From assembly GCA_034670405.1 (NCBI GenBank), contig JAXDDX010000004.1, positions 6,919,001 through 6,983,000 on the forward strand: a DNA stretch of 64,000 nucleotides, written 5' to 3'. The number at the start of each line of letters is the position of its first letter. Position 1 is the first letter of the stretch. This DNA comes from Hoplostethus atlanticus (taxonomy: Eukaryota; Chordata; Actinopteri; Trachichthyiformes; Trachichthyidae). Positions 59,294-64,000 of this stretch are shown here, in pieces. The notes under the pieces were generated by a model, which was not told where the DNA came from, ran no database searches, and saw only the letters and a program-made list of their open reading frames with translations. The translations under genes and the position numbers were made by a program.

Positions 59294-59700
59294 GGGGTTT
59301 GGGTTTTTTTAAGTTCATTCTAGTTATATGCTGCTTTGTCATAAGATGTTTCATTAAAGAACATCAAAAGTCAAGTCTTATTCCATCTCTCCTCTCCTCT
59401 CCTCTCCTCTCCTCTCCTCTCCTCTCCTCTCCTGGACTCTACAATGAAATTTGAGTAATTGTGATTCCCATGCAGTCCTTTGGGGCAGGAACTGCCTTGC
59501 CCTTGCTCCAGTAACGGGAACCCTTCCTCTGCGACTCCTATTTCTCCAGGGCTCCCATAAGAAGGTGCCGCCCACAACTCAGCTGATGAGGGTAAAGCAA
59601 CCAGGTTCACACTCGGCTGGGAAGAGGGAGAAGAGGTTCAGCACCTCCTGCTTCCCCCTCAGTACCAACAGAGAGCTGCAGAAACTATCTGCACTAGCAG
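57650..59700 (+). CDS. ppp2r5d: PP2A regulatory subunit B56-delta-like, 5' part (three exons)
   Basis: B56 subunits bind the PP2A scaffold and catalytic subunits and direct the phosphatase to substrates. Three phase-matched exons join: 57650-57676 (9 codons), 57768-57833 (22 codons), 59550-59700 (50 codons plus one base). All introns keep GT..AG. The product starts MPHKSKKEKESSKSAKSNKS, like the MPYKLKKEKE start of human B56-delta. After a basic Ser/Lys/Asn-rich tail comes TTQLMRVKQPG...KREKRF, then STNRELQKLSAL, the B56 lead-in to the HEAT-repeat core. The core itself (about 500 residues in human) is absent from the window, so the gene continues right of 64000. A few positions differ from the usual motif (Cys for Arg before the STNREL block; LSALA for LPALK), perhaps divergence of a duplicate. 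Delta is preferred over other B56 types because of the N-terminus. Confidence 0.85.
57677..57767 (+). other. ppp2r5d: ppp2r5d-like intron 1
   Basis: Short 91-base T-rich intron, GTAATG to TGTTCAG. Confidence 0.8.
57768..57833 (+). CDS. ppp2r5d: ppp2r5d-like coding exon 2
   Basis: 22 codons, rich in Ser, Lys and Asn (ESSKSAKSNKSGNKNGP at the start), acceptor TGTTCAG, donor GTAAGA. Phase 0 on both sides. Confidence 0.85.
59261..59291. repeat. (TG)n microsatellite
   Basis: About 15 uninterrupted TG units. Confidence 0.95.
59388..59433. repeat. (CTCCT)n pentamer tandem
   Basis: About nine pure CTCCT units, about 115 bp upstream of coding exon 3. Confidence 0.95.
59550..59700 (+). CDS. ppp2r5d: ppp2r5d-like coding exon 3
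   Basis: Acceptor TTTCTCCAG, 50 codons plus one base, donor GTATAC. Encodes the B56 lead-in with KREKRFS and STNRELQKL. The last base starts a split codon, expected to complete as Asp in the next exon. An upstream in-frame extension exists but lies on the intron side of the acceptor. Confidence 0.88.
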
Positions 59701-60079
59701 GTATACCTCCCACATGCACACACTTCACAACCCTCCCATCCAATATAGCTCCACTGTGAGCTGTCACGTCTTGCAATCTCCTTTTCTTTTCTTTTCTTTT
59801 CTTCATGCTTTCATAAAATACCTCCACTACATCTGCCGCTCTCCTGCCTATTGTAAACAGATGCAATACAGCCCTCTGCTGCCATACACGTCTACACATA
59901 TAGTACATTACTCAACTCTGTCCCCTACTATAACTTCCCCTTTCAAGAAGCACACAGAACTAACAACTTGTTTGCTTCATGACCTTTACATGAGGCCTTT
60001 GTGGATGAATGGGATCATATTAACAATTCATAGCCGTGGTGGATCCTTATAACCTTCTTTTTTATCTACTTCATGTTTA

Positions 60080-60215
60080 TTGTTTATTGTGTATTGTGTA
60101 TTTTATTTTATTATATTTAGGCCTTGTATTTTTATATTCTGTTTTTTGTGGTGCTGCTGTAACTTTAGAATTCCCCCGAGGATCAATAAAGTATCTATCT
60201 GTCTATCTATCTTTA
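60080..60215 (+). mobile_element. LINE 3' end with TATC tail
   Basis: The block from 'ttattgtttattgtgtattg' through 'tttagaattcccccgaggat' to CAATAAAGTATCTATCTGTC is the conserved 3' terminus of a CR1/L2-group fish LINE. There 'gaatttccc...gggatcaataaagta' is followed by a TATC-type tail. Only the end is kept. Confidence 0.75.
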
Positions 60216-62096
60216 ACCTTGAGGTCGTTGCAGGCTACATAATTTATAGCTCAGCCGACTGGCCATCAGGTTTATCTGTAATGCTAATGATGTGCATTCA
60301 GCCGCATCTCCAGCCTTACCTAGAAGAAACAGATATTACCAGCGGAGGGTTTACCCATGTAAGATAACCCTGGCTCAGATAGAAGAGACTGGCGAGTGGA
60401 AGACGGCGGTGCAATCTGGGCCATCAAATCACCAAACTGGAAACCCTGACACATTTTGTCACACCCATAAACTTGGCGACTTTGTAACATGAAGTCCTAT
60501 TGGTGTCCTAAAAAAAGGGTTTACCCATAGTGCACATGGGCGTACCATTATTTTTGAAATACAGCTTGAGGAAGTGATGCAAATAACTGTGACACAAGAG
60601 TTGGACTGTGCTTTGAATGTTATTTTAGTGATCGTAGAGTCTCATCTGAAACGTTAGCCAACCTGCATCAAGCATAGGTCTGGAATATCTCAGACCTCTT
60701 AATCCATTTCATTCATGTAACTATTGATGAGCAACCAATCACCAATCAACAAACTAACCATAAGAATTCAGTTTGCCAGTGTTTTAATTTATTACCGATT
60801 GTTCACTAGATAGAGATTGAGATGACAGTCGTTATTGTTGCTCAACCATGTTGATGCCGACTCTGGGACAAGACAGTGAGGTTGAGGTTTGCACATTTAC
60901 ATCAATCTTTCATGGCTTCTTTGTTTACACACTGCGTTACAGGCAGGATCTGATCTAAGTGGTTTCCTGTAAACTATACTATGCTAAGCTTTGTTTTCAT
61001 ACCTGGATGAGCTGGATGACACTACAGAGAAACAACAGTAGTGTGCAGCCTGGAGGAATTGCATGTTGGAGGGAGACACAATTTAATAGGCAGCACATGA
61101 TAATTGAGAAAAAAAAAAGAAAAATCCATGATTTTTGTTTTCTATTTGATGGTACATTGCAAGCATATTCTATCTCTGTGTTTTTTTGAGTAGAAGACAA
61201 GGAGCTGGAGGACAGGGTGGATCACAAAACAATATTTGAGTTTCAGAAAATGGTGCACGTGATCTCTCAGTCTGCAGTAGTGGTCTGGAGGAACGTGCAT
61301 GAACAGGCCAAGCCTTGAATAGCATCACACAAGTTACGATCCTGGCAATTCAAGGATCAAGGAGTGCTGTGTGGTTTTAGGTCCTGCACGGAGGTCAAAC
61401 GCATTCAAGTTAACCATTCACTCGCTTGCTTGTTGGCTCGCTGACAACTTTGTGACATTTTGGCTCAATATTTCTCTTCCATAACAAATAAACAGTGACT
61501 ACATGAGCTTAATGGAAACTTGCAAGTGTGGACAAAGGTTTGTGATAATCAGTAGAGAAGTTTGCTCGTTTTTAATCAAGGAGAGTATACGTTGTGACAA
61601 GTGTTGGTGAAACATTTAGTAATGAGCTTATGTTACCCATGGCGCTCACACTTTAGCCTGCGCTGCCATCTTCTGGCTGAAAGTGGAAGTGCTGTTGTTT
61701 CCTCGGCTGTCTCTCAGTAATTCAGTCAGCTTTCAAGAGCTTCAGAGATGTTTTATGAAACTTTAATATAATATTTAGACTTTGTACTCAAGTAAAGCTA
61801 TTGTTATATTGAATTTGTAAACTAACCCTAGCAAGAGGAATACAGTTTTTGAGTTTATAATAATAAACATCCAGAGGGAGTCTTTTGGTATTTCTGAAGC
61901 CACAGACACTCATAGACACCCAAGCCCTCCAACCAATAGGAAGAAAGTGTACTGAACTAAATAGTGGAGACCTTCTTTAGGGTGTCTGTGTAGTTGTCAT
62001 GGCTAAGGAATGTAATGGCACCTCTTGGAGAGTGCTTGGCCCCTCAGTGAGAGAATGCCTAGAGTGAGAACTGCTCAGTGATAAACTTGGCCTTGC

Positions 62097-62165
62097 TTCC
62101 CTGTCCTGTCCTGCCCTGTCCTGCCCTGCCCTGTCCTGCCCTCTCCTCTCCTGTCCTCTCCTCTC
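62097..62165. repeat. (CTGTC/CTGCC)n pentamer tandem
   Basis: About 13 pentamers alternating CTGTC, CTGCC and CTCTC. Confidence 0.92.
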
Positions 62166-64000
62166 TCCCTGCAAGTTGAACTGTCTGACTGTATTCCTCT
62201 ATATCGTGTGAAAGTAACTTCAACTTGTTATTTTTCAACTCAATGTGAGTCAATCATGATGGGAAAATGCCACCAGGGGTCTTCACCCCTTTAATATGCC
62301 CCCCTAAAGAAAGAAAGAAAGACAGAGGAGGGTATAGACAGTGTCTGAAATCAACTTTTTGGCTCACCTGCCAAGGGCAATAATTTTTACAAGCCAAAAT
62401 AATTAATATCCATTTTTCATATGAACATGTGACCGTACCCATTTTTAGTGCTGTTTTGTGTATAGAATCAGGTGCTTCATCATCCTGACATCTCATCATC
62501 TCAAAACGTTGCAGGTCAAAATGGCAGGTGACCTATTGATTTATCTGCCAAAGACAAACTGTACTGGCATTTTCGCTTGGTGGGTGGTAATTTGGGACCC
62601 TGGGCATAGAGATCCTGTGGCTGCACTGTAGCATGCCATGCTTTCACCGCCTTTTTGAAAAGGATATCCTTCTTAATAAGGATGTTAACAGCGTCTAGTG
62701 TTACCGTAACCATCACAGCCCTTTTGATGAGAAATGACAGCAACCTTTACCCTCAGGGTTATGAGAAAGCGGTTTGGCCTTGTGTGGTGTTGCTGTGGTT
62801 TCCCTCTGTGTGCGTTCTCCTGTAAATCACACCAACATAGAGGAAGCTGCTTGAATGTAAAGAAGTGCAGCCTATGGTTTGGTTGCGTGTTCCTGACGTT
62901 TTTTTTGGTACAGTTATTTATTCACAAAAAAATCACATTCTTCAACATTTAGTATTTAATGAATTATTTAAGTGTGCACCAGTGTGACATATTGTGATAT
63001 ACATCTTGTATGATATCTAAATTGCTATTAAATCACCAGATGAGCTTTCAGATAGGTAGATAATGCCGTGTTGAGCTGCAGCAGTTTCCTGCACTCATTA
63101 ATTTTTTCTGTTCTCTCACTTTCGTTTCCTGTTTATCATTAATTTTGTTGAGCACATATCACCAGTCACCCAGAATAACATAATGCAGCAAATATTTGTA
63201 TTGTCCTGAATAGTGTTACAGTCATAAAAGCTTCTCACAAGATGCATTATACGAAGCCAGCCAAGGTGTTTGATTGTAGCTTCATTTTGTTTTGATTAGA
63301 TCAGTTTATAGATTTTATACAGGACTTTGTGGTCTACATACTCTATGTGTAGGAGTTGTACAGTAAACCAATAATTGACTGAGTGTGATCTGATAGTAGA
63401 CTACTACTAAGTACTGATAGTATAATACTGAGAAATTCCTAAGATTATTCCATTAATCTAATCAGGAATTGGATTTCACGCTCTTTCTTCCATATTCAGC
63501 ATTATACTAAGCTGTAGATTGACATGGTCTTTAGCCCTGCATTGTGAAAAATCACACTGTAGTTTAAAGTCCACTGAATTTTCTAGGCTCCACTGATTGG
63601 AGAGTAGAGGAGGCCCAGTCTCAAAAGTCCTTTCCTCAGTCCCTCATGTTGTTTCTCCTTGTCTCCTTCTGTTCCTTATTGAAGCCAAAGATTCAAGGCC
63701 CCTCCCTTCTGACCTTCTCGTCCACCTCCTTTTGAAAAAGCACCAAGCAGAGAGGGCAGGAGGAAACAATGAAATACTTTGAAGATTCAGCCAGGGCCTC
63801 TCTCTGAGCACACTCAGTAAGTTACTCCCAGCCTCTTATCCTAGGTCAGATTATGTTTAAAATCCTGCTAATGGTTAAACTGTGGAATAGCTTTAAGTAA
63901 TCTGATCTAAGATCTGTAGCAGGGCCTGCCTTGAAAAACGTCACCGGAGACCAGTGAGTGGGGAGGAGGAGTCGGACCAAAATTCCACTGCACGCCCCTC

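Larger units (their letters stand above)
57834..59549 (+). other. ppp2r5d: ppp2r5d-like intron 2
   Basis: About 1.7 kb, GTAAGA to TTTCTCCAG. Holds a TG microsatellite at 59261-59291 and a CTCCT tandem at 59388-59433. Open frames inside it look like chance. Confidence 0.75.
59701..64000 (+). other. ppp2r5d: ppp2r5d-like intron 3 (to window end)
   Basis: No exon with the B56 core (which should begin with residues like LFIQKLRQC and a DFVSDPL block) was found in any frame up to 64000. The interval holds a CTTTT tandem near 59781-59802, a LINE 3' end at 60080-60215, and a CTGYC tandem at 62097-62165. There is an AAAG tandem near 62306-62322. The rest is unique-looking AT-rich sequence. Confidence 0.55.

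Noticed and set aside
59579-59908. 109-residue minus-strand frame over ppp2r5d-like exon 3
   Set aside because: Shadow of the exon and neighbouring intron.
1-64000. CRISPR array, operon, phage or defence system
   Set aside because: Spliced vertebrate-style genes and fish retroposons throughout; tandem repeats are microsatellites with no spacer structure.

Overview
This window looks like a teleost fish nuclear genome segment. It is AT-leaning, intron-rich and very dense in CA/TG microsatellites, and it carries repeat signatures typical of fish: L2/CR1-like LINE ends, hAT, Harbinger-like and Tc1 non-autonomous elements, and SINE tails ending in the usual 'cgctttggataaaagcg' block. There is no sign of bacterial gene organisation, a CRISPR array or an operon.

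Two protein-coding genes are well supported, both on the + strand. The first is a complete, single-coding-exon serotonin receptor of the 5-HT1D type (htr1d, 35197-36369, 390 aa). It sits in an exon that appears to start at a splice acceptor at 34173/34174, after about 1 kb of 5' UTR. A GC-richer, promoter-like block with a strong splice donor at 15420/15421 is the best candidate for its non-coding first exon; that would make an 18.75 kb 5' UTR intron. The second is the 5' end of a PP2A regulatory subunit B56-delta-like gene (ppp2r5d-like). It has three phase-compatible coding exons at 57650-57676, 57768-57833 and 59550-59700, and the rest lies beyond the right edge. Two weaker terminal-exon candidates lie at the left: an open coiled-coil-like stretch at the very start, and a short exon at 5221 encoding a hydrophobic C-terminus, with a poly(A) signal.

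Layout: 1-5.4 kb, possible 3' ends of one or two unidentified genes plus repeats; 5.4-14.7 kb, intergenic with SINE pieces, a 625 bp inverted-repeat transposon and a LINE end; 14.7-15.4 kb, candidate promoter/first exon; 15.4-34.2 kb, probable htr1d intron holding an L2-like LINE with a nested hAT MITE, a second LINE on the other strand, a 38 bp perfect palindrome and many microsatellites; 34.2-37.5 kb, htr1d exon and 3' UTR; 37.5-57.3 kb, intergenic with a Tc1 remnant, a solo-LTR-like GC island, duplicated copies of the htr1d 3' flank and a repeat split by an insertion; 57.3-64 kb, the ppp2r5d-like promoter, three exons and introns.

I found no new multi-gene system. The observations most worth a second look are two duplicated blocks of the htr1d 3' region (one inverted, one direct) 10-13 kb downstream, the unidentified terminal exons, the promoter-like block at 15 kb, the perfect palindrome at 20.9 kb and a hairpin at 17.0 kb. 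All family assignments are by eye from translated sequence and remembered family motifs; no database search was run.
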